Part shown: in pieces, positions 49,532-58,383 of the stretch
Layout: each line of letters starts with the position of its first letter
Position numbering within the stretch: the stretch's first letter is position 1
The notes under the pieces: generated by a model
Told to the model about the DNA's origin: nothing
What the model saw: the letters and a program-made list of their open reading frames with translations, nothing else
Databases searched by the model: none
Program-made: the position numbers and the translations under genes
From: Streptomyces colonosanans
GTDB lineage: Bacteria > Actinomycetota > Actinomycetes > Streptomycetales > Streptomycetaceae
Direction of reading: 5' to 3'
Length of the DNA stretch: 64,000 nucleotides
Assembly: GCF_001866645.1 (NCBI RefSeq)
Contig: NZ_MLYP01000014.1
Location: 1-64,000 of the forward strand

Positions 49532-49651
49532 TTGGGGCAGTAGGCAGTAGTTCTGCGGGTCCGGCGGGTGGCCGCAGGGTGGAGAACATGCGGCCGGAAC
49601 CCTTCTGCCGGATGAAGGGTGGTTACGCCCCATCTGGCAGACTCTGTGCCC

Positions 49652-50515
49652 ATGAGTGACAGGACCGTGACGGCGCTGGAAGGCCAGGGCGTTCCACACT
49701 CCGTCACGAACGAGGCGGAGAAGCGCGCGGGGCGGGGTCTGCTGCCCCGGCTCCGCGCCCCTCGCCGTCCGCGCTTCTGGTTCGAGATCCTGCTGATCAC
49801 CGTCAGTTACTGGACCTACTCGCTGATCCGCAATGCGGTGCCGGAGCAGAAGGCCGCGGCGCTGACGCACGCGGACTGGCTCTGGCGGCTGGAGCACCAT
49901 CTGGGGATCGCCGTCGAGGACTCGGTCAACCACGCCCTGAACGCGGCGACATGGCTGATCGTCGGAATGAACTACTATTACGCGACGCTGCACTTCGTGG
50001 TGACGCTGGGTGTTCTGGTGTGGCTGTATCGCAGCCATCCGGGCCGTTACACGGCGACAAGACTGGCCCTGTTCGCCACGACGGCCGTGGCGCTGCTCGG
50101 CTACTACCTCTTCCCGCTCGCGCCACCGCGCCTGATGTCCGGCGGCGGCTTCGTCGACACGGTGGTGGTGCACCAGACCTGGGGCTCGATGGCGTCGGGC
50201 GACCTGAAGCACATGTCGAACCAGTACGCGGCGATGCCGTCGATGCACATCGGGTGGTCGCTGTGGTGCGGCCTGACCGTCTACGCGCTGGCGAAGGTGT
50301 CGTGGGCGCGTGTCCTGGGCCTGCTGTACCCGGCGGCGACGCTCACGGTGATCGTCGCCACGGCCAACCACTTCTGGCTGGACGCGGTGGGCGGCATGGT
50401 GTGCCTGGCCTTCGGCTTCACCGTGTCGCGGCTGTGGTACGGCGCCCTGCCGTACACCCTGCCGCAGTGGGTGACGGGGGCGGGCGCGCCCGCGCTGCTG
50501 CCCGCGAAGGCGTGA
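49652..50515 (+). CDS. PAP2-superfamily membrane phosphatase/phosphotransferase
   Basis: 287 residues, about six transmembrane helices. The acid phosphatase motifs are AAMPSMHIGWSLWCGL and TANHFWLDAVGGMV, each with its catalytic His; this arrangement resembles the Aur1/Ipt1-type PAP2_3 group, which acts on phosphatidylinositol-type or prenyl lipid phosphates. CAGACT lies eight bases before the ATG with no SD, so the mRNA may be leaderless. Convergent with glnE. Confidence 0.86.
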   Translation: MSDRTVTALEGQGVPHSVTNEAEKRAGRGLLPRLRAPRRPRFWFEILLITVSYWTYSLIRNAVPEQKAAALTHADWLWRLEHHLGIAVEDSVNHALNAATWLIVGMNYYYATLHFVVTLGVLVWLYRSHPGRYTATRLALFATTAVALLGYYLFPLAPPRLMSGGGFVDTVVVHQTWGSMASGDLKHMSNQYAAMPSMHIGWSLWCGLTVYALAKVSWARVLGLLYPAATLTVIVATANHFWLDAVGGMVCLAFGFTVSRLWYGALPYTLPQWVTGAGAPALLPAKA

Positions 50516-50537
50516 CGGGCGGCACTTGCCGCGTCAC
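50512..50537. terminator. Stem-loop at the PAP2/glnE junction
   Basis: GTGACGGGCGGC pairs with GCCGCGTCAC (2-nt bulge, 4-nt loop), overlapping the PAP2 stop codon and 15 bases from the glnE stop. Confidence 0.55.
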
Positions 50538-50552
50538 CGTCGCGCGCCGCGT

Positions 50553-53543
50553 TCACGCTTCGTAAAAGAGTTCCTCCATGACGGCGCGGGCCCTGCGCGT
50601 CGTACGCCGGTAGTCGTCGAGCATGTCGCCCACGTGGCCCGGCCCGTACCCCAGATAGCGGCCCACCGCGGCGAGTTCCCTGCTCTGGGACGGGAACGTG
50701 TCGCCCGCCCGCCCCCGTACCAGCATCACGGCGTTGCGCACCCGCGTGGCCAGCACCCACGCCTCGTCCAGGATCGCCGCCTCCTCGGTGGGGATCAGCC
50801 CGGCGGCGCACGCCGCGGCGAGGGCGTCGCGGGTGCGGGTGGTGCGCAGGCCCGGTTCCGCCCAGCCGTGCCGCAGTTGCAGAAGCTGCACCGTCCATTC
50901 CACGTCCGACAGGCCGCCCCGGCCCAGCTTCGTGTGGAGCGTCTTGTCGGCGCCCCTCGGCAGCCGTTCCGACTCCATACGGGCCTTCAGCCGCCGGATC
51001 TCCCGCACGGCGTCCTCGCCGAGCCCCTCCGCCGGATAGCGCAGCGGGTCGATCAGCTCGACGAACCGGCGGCCCAGGTCCTCGTCCCCGGCGACGGGCT
51101 CGGCCCGTAGCAGCGCCTGCGACTCCCAGACCAGCGACCAGCGCCGGTAATAGGCCGCGTACGACGTCAGGGTGCGCACGAGCGGCCCCGACTTGCCCTC
51201 CGGCCGCAGGTCGGCGTCGATCAGCAGTGGCGGGTCGGCGCTCGGGAGCTGGAGCAGCCGGCGCATCTCCGCGACCACCCGGTTCGCGGCCTGGGCCGCC
51301 TCTCTCTCGTCGACGCCCTCCCGCGGCTCGTGGACGAACAGCACGTCCGCGTCCGAGCCGTAGCCCAGTTCATGGCCGCCGAAGCGGCCGACGGCGATGA
51401 CCGCGAACCGGGTGGGCAGTGTGTCACCCCAGTTGGCGCGCACCACCGCGCGAAGGGTGCCCGCCAGCGTCGCCGCCGTCAGATCCGATACCGCGCCGCC
51501 GACCAGGTCCACCAGGGCGCCCTGGTCCGGCAGGGCCGGTACGTCCTCGGTGCCGTACGAACCGACGATGTCCGCGGCGGCCGTACGGAACAGTTCGCGC
51601 CGCCGCACACCGCGCGCCGCTGCGACCGCCTGCTCGGCGTTGTCGGCGCGCCCGACCGCGGCGAGGATCTCCTGCTCCAAGTGGGCGCGCCCGCGGGGTT
51701 CGAGACCGTCGCCGTCGCCGAGGAGGGCCACCGCCTCGGGTGCGCGCATCAGCAGGTCGGGGGCGAGCCGGCCCGCGGACAGCACGCGGGCGAGGTTCTC
51801 GGCGGCAGCGCCCTCGTCCCTCAGCAGTCGCAGGTACCAGGGGGTCTTGCCGAGCGCGTCCGACACCTTGCGGAAGCCCAGCAGGCCCGCGTCCGGGTCG
51901 GCGGAGTCGGCGAACCAGCCGAGCAGCACCGGCAGCAGGGTGCGCTGGATGGCGGCCCTGCGGGTGACGCCTGAGGCCAGCGCCTCCAGGTGACGCAGGG
52001 CGGCCGCCGGGTCCGCGTAGCCGAGGGCGACCAGGCGTTCGCGAGCCGCCTCGGGGCTCAACCTGGCTTCGCCGGGGGCGAGTTGGGCGACCGCGTCGAG
52101 CAGTGGGCGGTAGAAGAGCTTCTCGTGCAGGCGGCGTACGGCGCTGGTGTGCCGCCTCCACTCCCGGGTCAGCTCGACGGCCGGGTCCGCACGCAGGCCG
52201 AGGGAGCGGCCGAGGCGCCGCAGGTCGGCCTCGTCCTGGGGGACGAGATGGGTGCGGCGCAGCCGGTAGAGCTGGAGGCGGTGCTCCATGGAGCGCAGGA
52301 AGCGGTAGGCGTCGTCGAATTGCACGGCGTCGACGCGCCCGACGTAGCCGCCGGCCGCGAGCGCCTTCAGGGCGTCCAGTGTGGTGCCGCTGCGCAGCGA
52401 GGTGTCGGAGCGCCCGTGGACCAACTGGAGCAGCTGCACGGCGAACTCGACGTCCCGCAGGCCCCCCGGCCCGAGCTTCAGTTCACGCTCGACCTCGCCC
52501 ACGGGGATGTTCGCGACGACCCGGCGGCGCATCTTCTGCACATCGGCGACGAAGTTCTCGCGCTCGGCGGCCTGCCAGACGAGGGGGGCGAGGGCGGCGA
52601 TGTACTCCTCGCCCAGTTCGCTGTCGCCGGCCACCGGGCGGGCCTTGAGCAGGGCCTGGAACTCCCAGGTCTTGGCCCAGCGCTGGTAGTAGGCGAGGTG
52701 GCTGCTCAGGGTGCGCACCAGGGGTCCGTTGCGGCCCTCGGGCCGCAGGTTGGCGTCCACGGGCCAGATGCTGCCCTCGACCGTCGACTCGGAGCAGATG
52801 CGCATCATGTGCGAGGCGAGCCGGGTCGCGGCCTGCACGGCCTTGCTCTCCTCGGTGCCGTTCACCGCCTCGCCGACGAAGATGACGTCCACGTCGGAGA
52901 CGTAGTTCAGCTCGTGACCGCCGCACTTGCCCATCGCGATCACCGCGAGCCGGCAGTGCACGGCGTCGTCGGGGGCCGCGGCGCGGGCGATGGCCAGGGC
53001 GGAGCGCAGGGTGGCGGTGGCGAGGTCGGCCAGTTCGGCGGCCGTCTGGGCGACATCGATGGTGCCGCACACGTCGCGAGCGGCTATCGACAGCAGACAG
53101 CGGCGGTAGGCGACGCGCAGCGAGACGGGGTCGCCGGCCTCGGCGAGCTGCCGTTCGAACTCCTCCACCCCGGGGTGCAGGTCCTGCTGCTCGTAGGTGA
53201 CCAGCGCCTGCCAGTCGCCGGCGTGACGGGCGAGGTGGTCGGTGAGCGCGGCGGAGGCGCCGAGGACCCCGAGCAGCCGGTCCCGCAGCGGCTTGGCCGA
53301 GATCAGCGTGTCGAGCAGCTCACGCCGGGCGGTGGGGGTGGGCTGCGCCTCCAGCAGCCGGACCAGCCCGTGCAACGCCAGATCGGGGTCGGCGGTCGCG
53401 CCCAGGGCGTCGAGCAGCACGGGGTCGGACCTTATCGGCGCCAGCTCGACGCTCTCCAGGAGCCGCTCGGCGGCGGAGGGGGCGGTGAAGCCGTGCCGCA
53501 GCAGCCGCGTGAAGGTGCTGCTCCTGCGCCCTGGCACCGTCAT
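50553..53543 (-). CDS. glnE: Glutamine synthetase adenylyltransferase/deadenylase
   Basis: 996 residues, the family size. It has two nucleotidyltransferase halves: GKCGGHELNYVSDVDVIFVG in the N-terminal one and VGRFGGHELGYGSDADVLFV in the C-terminal one, each with the G-G/S-D-x-D metal signature, joined by helical GlnD/E-type linkers. It modifies Tyr397 of GlnA, which is present here. ATG 53543 begins at MTVPGRRSSTFTRLLRHGF; a further 20 in-frame codons upstream are not needed. Confidence 0.97.
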   Translation of the reverse strand: MTVPGRRSSTFTRLLRHGFTAPSAAERLLESVELAPIRSDPVLLDALGATADPDLALHGLVRLLEAQPTPTARRELLDTLISAKPLRDRLLGVLGASAALTDHLARHAGDWQALVTYEQQDLHPGVEEFERQLAEAGDPVSLRVAYRRCLLSIAARDVCGTIDVAQTAAELADLATATLRSALAIARAAAPDDAVHCRLAVIAMGKCGGHELNYVSDVDVIFVGEAVNGTEESKAVQAATRLASHMMRICSESTVEGSIWPVDANLRPEGRNGPLVRTLSSHLAYYQRWAKTWEFQALLKARPVAGDSELGEEYIAALAPLVWQAAERENFVADVQKMRRRVVANIPVGEVERELKLGPGGLRDVEFAVQLLQLVHGRSDTSLRSGTTLDALKALAAGGYVGRVDAVQFDDAYRFLRSMEHRLQLYRLRRTHLVPQDEADLRRLGRSLGLRADPAVELTREWRRHTSAVRRLHEKLFYRPLLDAVAQLAPGEARLSPEAARERLVALGYADPAAALRHLEALASGVTRRAAIQRTLLPVLLGWFADSADPDAGLLGFRKVSDALGKTPWYLRLLRDEGAAAENLARVLSAGRLAPDLLMRAPEAVALLGDGDGLEPRGRAHLEQEILAAVGRADNAEQAVAAARGVRRRELFRTAAADIVGSYGTEDVPALPDQGALVDLVGGAVSDLTAATLAGTLRAVVRANWGDTLPTRFAVIAVGRFGGHELGYGSDADVLFVHEPREGVDEREAAQAANRVVAEMRRLLQLPSADPPLLIDADLRPEGKSGPLVRTLTSYAAYYRRWSLVWESQALLRAEPVAGDEDLGRRFVELIDPLRYPAEGLGEDAVREIRRLKARMESERLPRGADKTLHTKLGRGGLSDVEWTVQLLQLRHGWAEPGLRTTRTRDALAAACAAGLIPTEEAAILDEAWVLATRVRNAVMLVRGRAGDTFPSQSRELAAVGRYLGYGPGHVGDMLDDYRRTTRRARAVMEELFYEA

Positions 53544-53605
53544 CCCGGCCTCCCGCCGAATCACACACGTCCTGGCCAGAGCGTAACCGGCCCAAGGGGC
53601 CATAG

Positions 53606-53782
53606 CCCCGGCTCCGGGGCCGCTCCTTCACGTGCAGCAGCGGGGACGGCAACCACTGCGTCGAGATCGCCCTGGCCCCCGGCGCGATTCATGTCCGGGA
53701 CTCCAAGGTCCCTCAGAGCCCGCGGCTCACTGTGGCACCGACCGCGTGGGCCGACTTCCCGGCTCTCACGGGCGAGAACTGG
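53606..53782 (+). pseudogene. Decayed DUF397 gene
   Basis: The frame reads RSFTCSSGDGNHCVEIALAP, then GAIHVRDSKVPQSPRLTVAP and TAWADF, an unmistakable DUF397 core. It opens right after an in-frame TAG (53603-53605) and has no start codon. The N-terminal W-KSS segment is degraded, and the frame runs about 240 bases past the normal end of the family. No WhiJ-like partner remains nearby. The rest of the gap up to 54029 shows no gene. Confidence 0.8.
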
Positions 53783-54029
53783 TCTCCGACGCGCGACCTT
53801 TGTGAGGGACGCGGGCCGCGCCCTTGCACGGGGCCTGCGGCTGCGTCCCGTCCTCCCGTCACACCAGCGCGACTCCTTACGCGCGCATGCCGAGACAGGA
53901 GCAGCACCGACCGGCTACGGCGCCGCAGGCGAGCGGCGCGCACCGGACGGCCGGGGGCCGTGGGACCGCGGGGCCCACGCCCGTCGGCCCCTGCCCTCGG
54001 ATCGGCGGGGTACCCGCCCTGACCTGCGC

Positions 54030-55391
54030 CTACAGCACCGGCAGGTTCTTCTTCAGCTCGAACGCCGTGACCTCGGAGCGGTACTCGTGCCACTCGGCCT
54101 GCTTGTTGCGAAGGAAGAAGTCGAAGACGTGCTCGCCGAGCGTCTCGGCGACCAGGTCGCTGTGCTCCATCAGGGTGAGCGCCTCACCCAGGTTCTGCGG
54201 CAGCGGCTCGATGCCCATCGCGCGGCGCTCGCGGTTCGTCAGGGCCCACACGTCGTCCTCGGCGCCCGGCGGGAGCTCGTAGCCCTCCTCGATGCCCTTC
54301 AGGCCGGCGGCCAGCAGGACCGCGTAGGCCAGGTACGGGTTCGTGCCCGCGTCCAGCGAGCGGACCTCGACGCGCGCCGAGCCCGTCTTGCCCGGCTTGT
54401 ACATCGGGACGCGGACCAGGGCCGAGCGGTTGTTGTGGCCCCAGCAGATGTACGACGGCGCCTCTCCGCCCGCGCCCGCGGTGCGCTCGGAGCCGCCCCA
54501 GATGCGCTTGTAGGAGTTCACCCACTGGTTGGTGACCGCCGAGATCTCCGCCGCGTGCCGGAGCAGGCCCGCGATGAAGGAGCGGCCGACCTTCGACAGC
54601 TGGTACTCCGCGCCGGACTCGTAAAACGCGTTCCGGTCGCCCTCGAACAGGGACAGGTGCGTGTGCATACCGCTGCCCGGGTGCTCCGAGAACGGCTTCG
54701 GCATGAACGTGGCCTGCACGCCCTGCTCCAGCGCGACCTGCTTCATGACCAGGCGGAAGGTCATGATGTTGTCGGCCGTGGTGAGCGCGTCGGCGTAGCG
54801 CAGGTCGATCTCCTGCTGGCCCGGGGCGCCCTCATGGTGGGAGAACTCGACCGAGATGCCCATCGACTCCAGCATCGTGATCGCCTGGCGGCGGAAGTCC
54901 TGGCCGACGTTCTGCGGGGTGTAGTCGAAGTAGCCGGAGTTGTCGGCCGGGGTCGGCGGGGTGCCGTCGAGAGGCCTGTTCTTCAGCAGGAAGAACTCGA
55001 TCTCCGGGTGGGTGTAGAAGGTGAAGCCCAGGTCGGAGCCGCGGGCGAGGGCGCGCTTGAGCACGTATCTCGGGTCCGCGAAGGACGGGGAACCGTCGGG
55101 CATGAGGATGTCGCAGAACATACGGGCCGCGCCCGGGGCCTCGGCACGCCACGGCAGGACCTGGAAGGTCGACGGGTCCGGCCTGGCGATCATGTCGGAC
55201 TCGTAGACCCGGGCAAAGCCCTCGATGGCCGAGCCGTCGAAGCCGATGCCCTCGTCGAAGGCCTGCTCCAGCTCGGCCGGGGCCACGGCCACCGACTTGA
55301 GGAAGCCCAGCACATCCGTGAACCACAGGCGTACGAACCGGATGTCGCGCTCCTCCAACGTCCGGAGCACGAACTCCTGCTGCTTGTCCAT
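54030..55391 (-). CDS. glnA2: Glutamine synthetase-like protein, GlnA2 type
   Basis: 453 residues. GS motifs are retained (FDGSAIEGFARVYESD, THPEIEFFLLKNR, HPGSGMHTHLSLFEG, NNRSALVRVP), but the adenylylation Tyr of GSI is replaced (DDVWALTNRERR), so GlnE cannot regulate it. In S. coelicolor the GlnA2/GlnA3 paralogues are reported as gamma-glutamylpolyamine synthetases; by family this one may likewise glutamylate polyamines rather than make glutamine. ATG 55391 is chosen over an ATG five codons upstream on the basis of family start. Confidence 0.92.
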   Translation of the reverse strand: MDKQQEFVLRTLEERDIRFVRLWFTDVLGFLKSVAVAPAELEQAFDEGIGFDGSAIEGFARVYESDMIARPDPSTFQVLPWRAEAPGAARMFCDILMPDGSPSFADPRYVLKRALARGSDLGFTFYTHPEIEFFLLKNRPLDGTPPTPADNSGYFDYTPQNVGQDFRRQAITMLESMGISVEFSHHEGAPGQQEIDLRYADALTTADNIMTFRLVMKQVALEQGVQATFMPKPFSEHPGSGMHTHLSLFEGDRNAFYESGAEYQLSKVGRSFIAGLLRHAAEISAVTNQWVNSYKRIWGGSERTAGAGGEAPSYICWGHNNRSALVRVPMYKPGKTGSARVEVRSLDAGTNPYLAYAVLLAAGLKGIEEGYELPPGAEDDVWALTNRERRAMGIEPLPQNLGEALTLMEHSDLVAETLGEHVFDFFLRNKQAEWHEYRSEVTAFELKKNLPVL

Positions 55392-55662
55392 CATCCGCTT
55401 CCTCATCCTTGCTGGTCAGGCCGCCTGTGTCCGCCGTCGCCACGGGAGGCGGTCGGGCACCTGGGCATCACACCACACCAGCGTTTCACGTGCATTGCGG
55501 ACCGTGACCACCCGAGCGGGCCCCGGCCGAACGCCCCGCCTCCTGCGGGTGTGGTGCCCTGCCGCCCATCTTGCCCGCTCTCGCCCGTGTCCGTAACGGT
55601 CGATCGCGGTCCCGCAAGGGCCTGACGGCACTTTTCCCGCGTGAGTGATACCACCCCCGTTT
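55392..55662. other. Intergenic region between glnA2 and hmp
   Basis: The divergent promoter region holds no gene or obvious operator apart from the NsrR site at its right end. Confidence 0.5.
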
Positions 55663-55685
55663 AATTTGCATCTCAAATGCGACTT
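55663..55685. promoter_or_regulatory. NsrR operator of hmp
   Basis: AATTTGCATCT-C-AAATGCGACTT is an 11-1-11 inverted repeat (8 of 11 pairs matching), the geometry known for Streptomyces NsrR. It lies 49 bases before the hmp start in an AT-rich pocket. Confidence 0.75.
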
Positions 55686-55733
55686 TCAATAGCGTCTCGC
55701 TCAGACGACCGACTGAGTCATCCAGGAGTCACG

Positions 55734-56912
55734 ATGCTGTCCGAGCAGTCCGCGGTAACCGTCCGCGCCACCCTCCCCGCCGTCGGCGCGGCCATCGGCG
55801 AGATCACCAAGTCCTTCTACGGCAAGCTGTTCGCCGCCCACCCCGAGCTGCTGCGCGATCTGTTCAACCGCGGCAACCAGGCCTCCGGCACCCAGCAGCA
55901 GGCGCTCGCCGGTTCCATCGCCGCCTTCGCGACCTATCTGGTGGACCACCCCGACGAGCGTCCCGACGTGATGCTGGACCGCATCGCCCACAAGCACGCC
56001 TCGCTGCACGTCGTCCCCGAGCAGTACCCGATCGTCTACGAGCACCTGTTCGCCGCCATCGCCGAAGTGCTCGGCGACGCGGTCACCCCCGAGGTCGCCG
56101 GCGCCTGGAGCGAGGTCTACTGGCTGATGGCCAACGCCCTCATCGCCATCGAGAAGCGGTTGTACGAGCAGAGCCGGCAGACGGACTGGCGCGAGTGGAA
56201 GGTCGTCGAGCGGATCGAGGAGAACGCCGACGTCGCCACCTTCAAGCTGCGCCCCGTCGACGACGAGCCGGTGCCCGGCTACCGCGCGGGCCAGTACGTC
56301 TCGGTCGGCGTCCACCTCGCGGACGGCGCCCGGCAGATCCGCCAGTACAGCCTGACCGCGGCCCCCGGCTCGTCGGTGCGGCAGTTCGCCGTCAAGCGGG
56401 TCCACGGTGACGCCTCGACCCCCGACGGCGAGGTCTCGAACCACCTGCACGCGAACGTGCACGAGGGCGACGTCCTGCAGCTGTCCGCGCCGTACGGCGA
56501 CCTCGTGCTGGACGCCACCGACGCCCCCCTGCTGCTCGCCTCCGCCGGCATCGGCGTGACCCCGATGATCGCCATGCTGGAGCAGCTCGCCGACTCCGGC
56601 CACCGCGCCCCGGTCACGGTCGCCCACGCCGACCGCTCCCCCGCCACGCACGCCCTGCGCGGCGACCACGAGGCCTTCGCCGCCAAGCTGCCGGACGCCG
56701 ACGTGCACTTCTGGTACGAGCAGGACGCCCCCGAGTCCGCGCACACCGGCCGCGTCGACCTGACCAGCATGCCGATCGCGTCGGGCACGCACGCCTACCT
56801 GTGCGGTCCGCTGCCCTTCATGCGGGCGGTGCGTGCCCAGCTCATCGAGAAGGGCGTGGCGCCCGCCGACATCCACTACGAGGTCTTCGGGCCGGACCTC
56901 TGGCTCGCCTGA
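55734..56912 (+). CDS. hmp: Flavohaemoglobin, nitric oxide dioxygenase
   Basis: 392 residues. The globin domain (1-140) contains AHKHASLHVVPEQYPIVYEH with the proximal His. The FAD domain shows RQYSLTAAPG, and the NAD domain shows LLASAGIGVTPMIAMLEQL and AYLCGPLPFM. It converts NO to nitrate with O2 and NADH. AGGAG precedes ATG 55734. The cognate NO sensor nsrR is encoded convergently downstream. Confidence 0.96.
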   Translation: MLSEQSAVTVRATLPAVGAAIGEITKSFYGKLFAAHPELLRDLFNRGNQASGTQQQALAGSIAAFATYLVDHPDERPDVMLDRIAHKHASLHVVPEQYPIVYEHLFAAIAEVLGDAVTPEVAGAWSEVYWLMANALIAIEKRLYEQSRQTDWREWKVVERIEENADVATFKLRPVDDEPVPGYRAGQYVSVGVHLADGARQIRQYSLTAAPGSSVRQFAVKRVHGDASTPDGEVSNHLHANVHEGDVLQLSAPYGDLVLDATDAPLLLASAGIGVTPMIAMLEQLADSGHRAPVTVAHADRSPATHALRGDHEAFAAKLPDADVHFWYEQDAPESAHTGRVDLTSMPIASGTHAYLCGPLPFMRAVRAQLIEKGVAPADIHYEVFGPDLWLA

Positions 56913-56932
56913 GGACTGCCTCGCCCATCAAA

Positions 56933-57009
56933 GGCAACCTCTCCCTGCCGCGGTGGCCGGCACGCCCTCTCGGCGTGCCGGCCACCGCCTTCGGCAGGGA
57001 GACGTTGCC
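56933..57009. terminator. 77-bp hairpin between hmp and nsrR
   Basis: The inner stem GGTGGCCGGCACGCC is 15 bp and perfect; the outer stems TCTCCCTGCCG/CGGCAGGGAGA and GGCAAC/GTTGCC extend it. It serves both convergent genes. Its right flank repeats the sequence found at 49523-49542. Confidence 0.88.
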
Positions 57010-57039
57010 TGTTGAGGCAGTACCACCGGATCGAACCGG

Positions 57040-57477
57040 TCAAGGACGCCTACGGGAGATCTCCAGCAGCAGCGGCCCGGTCGGTGCCGCGGCCACGTCC
57101 TCGATCGTCAGCGGGTCCAGCGAGGCGAAGAACGCCTCCTGGGCCTGCCGCAGGGCACCCCGCAGCCGGCATCCGGAGTTGAGCGGGCAGGGCGTGGTGC
57201 CCTCGCAGTCGACGACGTCACCGCTCCCCTCGAAGGCGCGCACGATCGCGCCGATCGAGGCCGTGCGCCCCGCCTCGGTGAGCGCCAGCCCGCCGCCCCG
57301 GCCGCGCCGGGCCTCGAGCAGCCCCCTGTGCCGGAGTTCGGCGACGATCTTCGCGGCGTGCGTGTACGGCACGTCCATGTGCTCGGCGACCTCACGGGTC
57401 GTGGGGCTGGAGCCGTCGGCGACGGCGAGCCGCATCAGGACGCGCAGCGCGATGTCAGTGGAACGCAGCAGCCGCAT
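57040..57477 (-). CDS. nsrR: Rrf2-family NO-sensing repressor
   Basis: 145 residues. The wHTH is TTREVAEHMDVPYTHAAKIV followed by AELRHRGLLEARRGRGGG. The cluster ligands are Cys91, Cys97 and Cys103 (DCEGTTPCPLNSGC, spacing x5-x5), as in NsrR, which holds a 4Fe-4S centre that reacts with NO. It should control hmp and itself: operator-like repeats lie upstream of both. Confidence 0.94.
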   Translation of the reverse strand: MRLLRSTDIALRVLMRLAVADGSSPTTREVAEHMDVPYTHAAKIVAELRHRGLLEARRGRGGGLALTEAGRTASIGAIVRAFEGSGDVVDCEGTTPCPLNSGCRLRGALRQAQEAFFASLDPLTIEDVAAAPTGPLLLEISRRRP

Positions 57478-57491
57478 GGGGTTCAGCCTAA

Positions 57492-57518
57492 ATAATGGGA
57501 ATCTGCGGTTCAAATTAT
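57492..57518. promoter_or_regulatory. Putative NsrR autoregulatory site
   Basis: ATAATGGGAA and TTCAAATTAT form an inverted repeat (8/10) with a 7-nt centre, 15 bases upstream of the nsrR start, in the most AT-rich stretch nearby. Confidence 0.6.
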
Positions 57519-57672
57519 CGACACAAAAGCCGCCTCTTCGGTCACTCGTGTGTCTCTCCCCGCTCTAGCCCGTCCCCTCCCACTAGCATCAGCGGGCCCG
57601 CCGTCTCCCCCACCACCTCCACGAGCGCTTCGCGGGCACTGGCCATTCCACACCCTCCCTCAAGGACTCACC

Positions 57673-58383
57673 ATGGACAGCGCCCACCAGCCCGGCACCG
57701 GCCCCACCGAGCGCATGGCGCGCCTGGAGGAGATGCGCCATGCCGAGCGCGTCCGCGGGCGCCGCAATCGGGTCCTGACGGTCGGGGCCGTGGTGGTCGC
57801 CGCCGGTCTCGTCGTCGGGGGTGTCGCCCTCGTCGAATCGCAGTCCGGCGACAAGGCCGTCGCGGCGAGCGCCGCGAAGACGAGCGATGCGAAGAGCGGG
57901 GTGAAGACAAGCGGCGCGAAGGACCCGGGCCACTTCGTCATGGGCGCCGACGGCGTGAAGACCTGGAAGGGCACGCTGGGCCGCACCCACACGACCAAGC
58001 CGGTGGCGTACCCCATGGAGCCTCCGGTCGGCGGCGACCACCACCCGGTGTGGCAGAACTGCAACGGCGACGTCTACACCAAGCCGGTCGCCGACGTGCA
58101 TGCCGTGCACTCGCTGGAGCACGGTGCGGTCTGGGTCACCTACAGCAGCAAGGCGTCCAAGGCGGACGTCGACGCACTCGCGGCCAAGGTCAGCAAGACC
58201 CCGTACACGCTGATGAGCCCCGTCGAGGACCAGAAGGACCCGCTCATGCTCTCCGCCTGGGCACATCAGCGCACGGTGAAGAGCGCGAGCGACCCGAGCG
58301 TCGACGCGTTCTTCGCCCGGTTCGTCCAGGGCCCCCAGACGCCCGAGCCGGGCGCCGTGTGCACCGGCGGGATGTCCCGGTGA
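57673..58383 (+). CDS. DUF3105 membrane protein
   Basis: 236 residues. A basic N-terminus and one transmembrane helix at about 38-58 (VLTVGAVVVAAGLVVGGVAL) precede an extracytoplasmic DUF3105 domain with VAYPMEPPVGGDHHPVWQNC, then AVHSLEHGAVWVTY. The conserved His and Met suggest metal contact. It is translationally coupled to a DUF305 gene, a pairing often found with copper handling; function unproven. AAGGA precedes the ATG. Confidence 0.85.
   Translation: MDSAHQPGTGPTERMARLEEMRHAERVRGRRNRVLTVGAVVVAAGLVVGGVALVESQSGDKAVAASAAKTSDAKSGVKTSGAKDPGHFVMGADGVKTWKGTLGRTHTTKPVAYPMEPPVGGDHHPVWQNCNGDVYTKPVADVHAVHSLEHGAVWVTYSSKASKADVDALAAKVSKTPYTLMSPVEDQKDPLMLSAWAHQRTVKSASDPSVDAFFARFVQGPQTPEPGAVCTGGMSR

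Noticed and set aside
53732..54022. A 96-residue plus-strand protein after glnE
   Set aside because: It is the out-run of the decayed DUF397 frame: only its first residues resemble the family, and the remainder is unstructured Arg/Pro-rich sequence.
51990..55625. A 1211-codon plus-strand frame spanning glnE, the relic and glnA2
   Set aside because: It crosses two confident minus-strand genes and the gap between them; its composition is that of a reverse-frame artefact.
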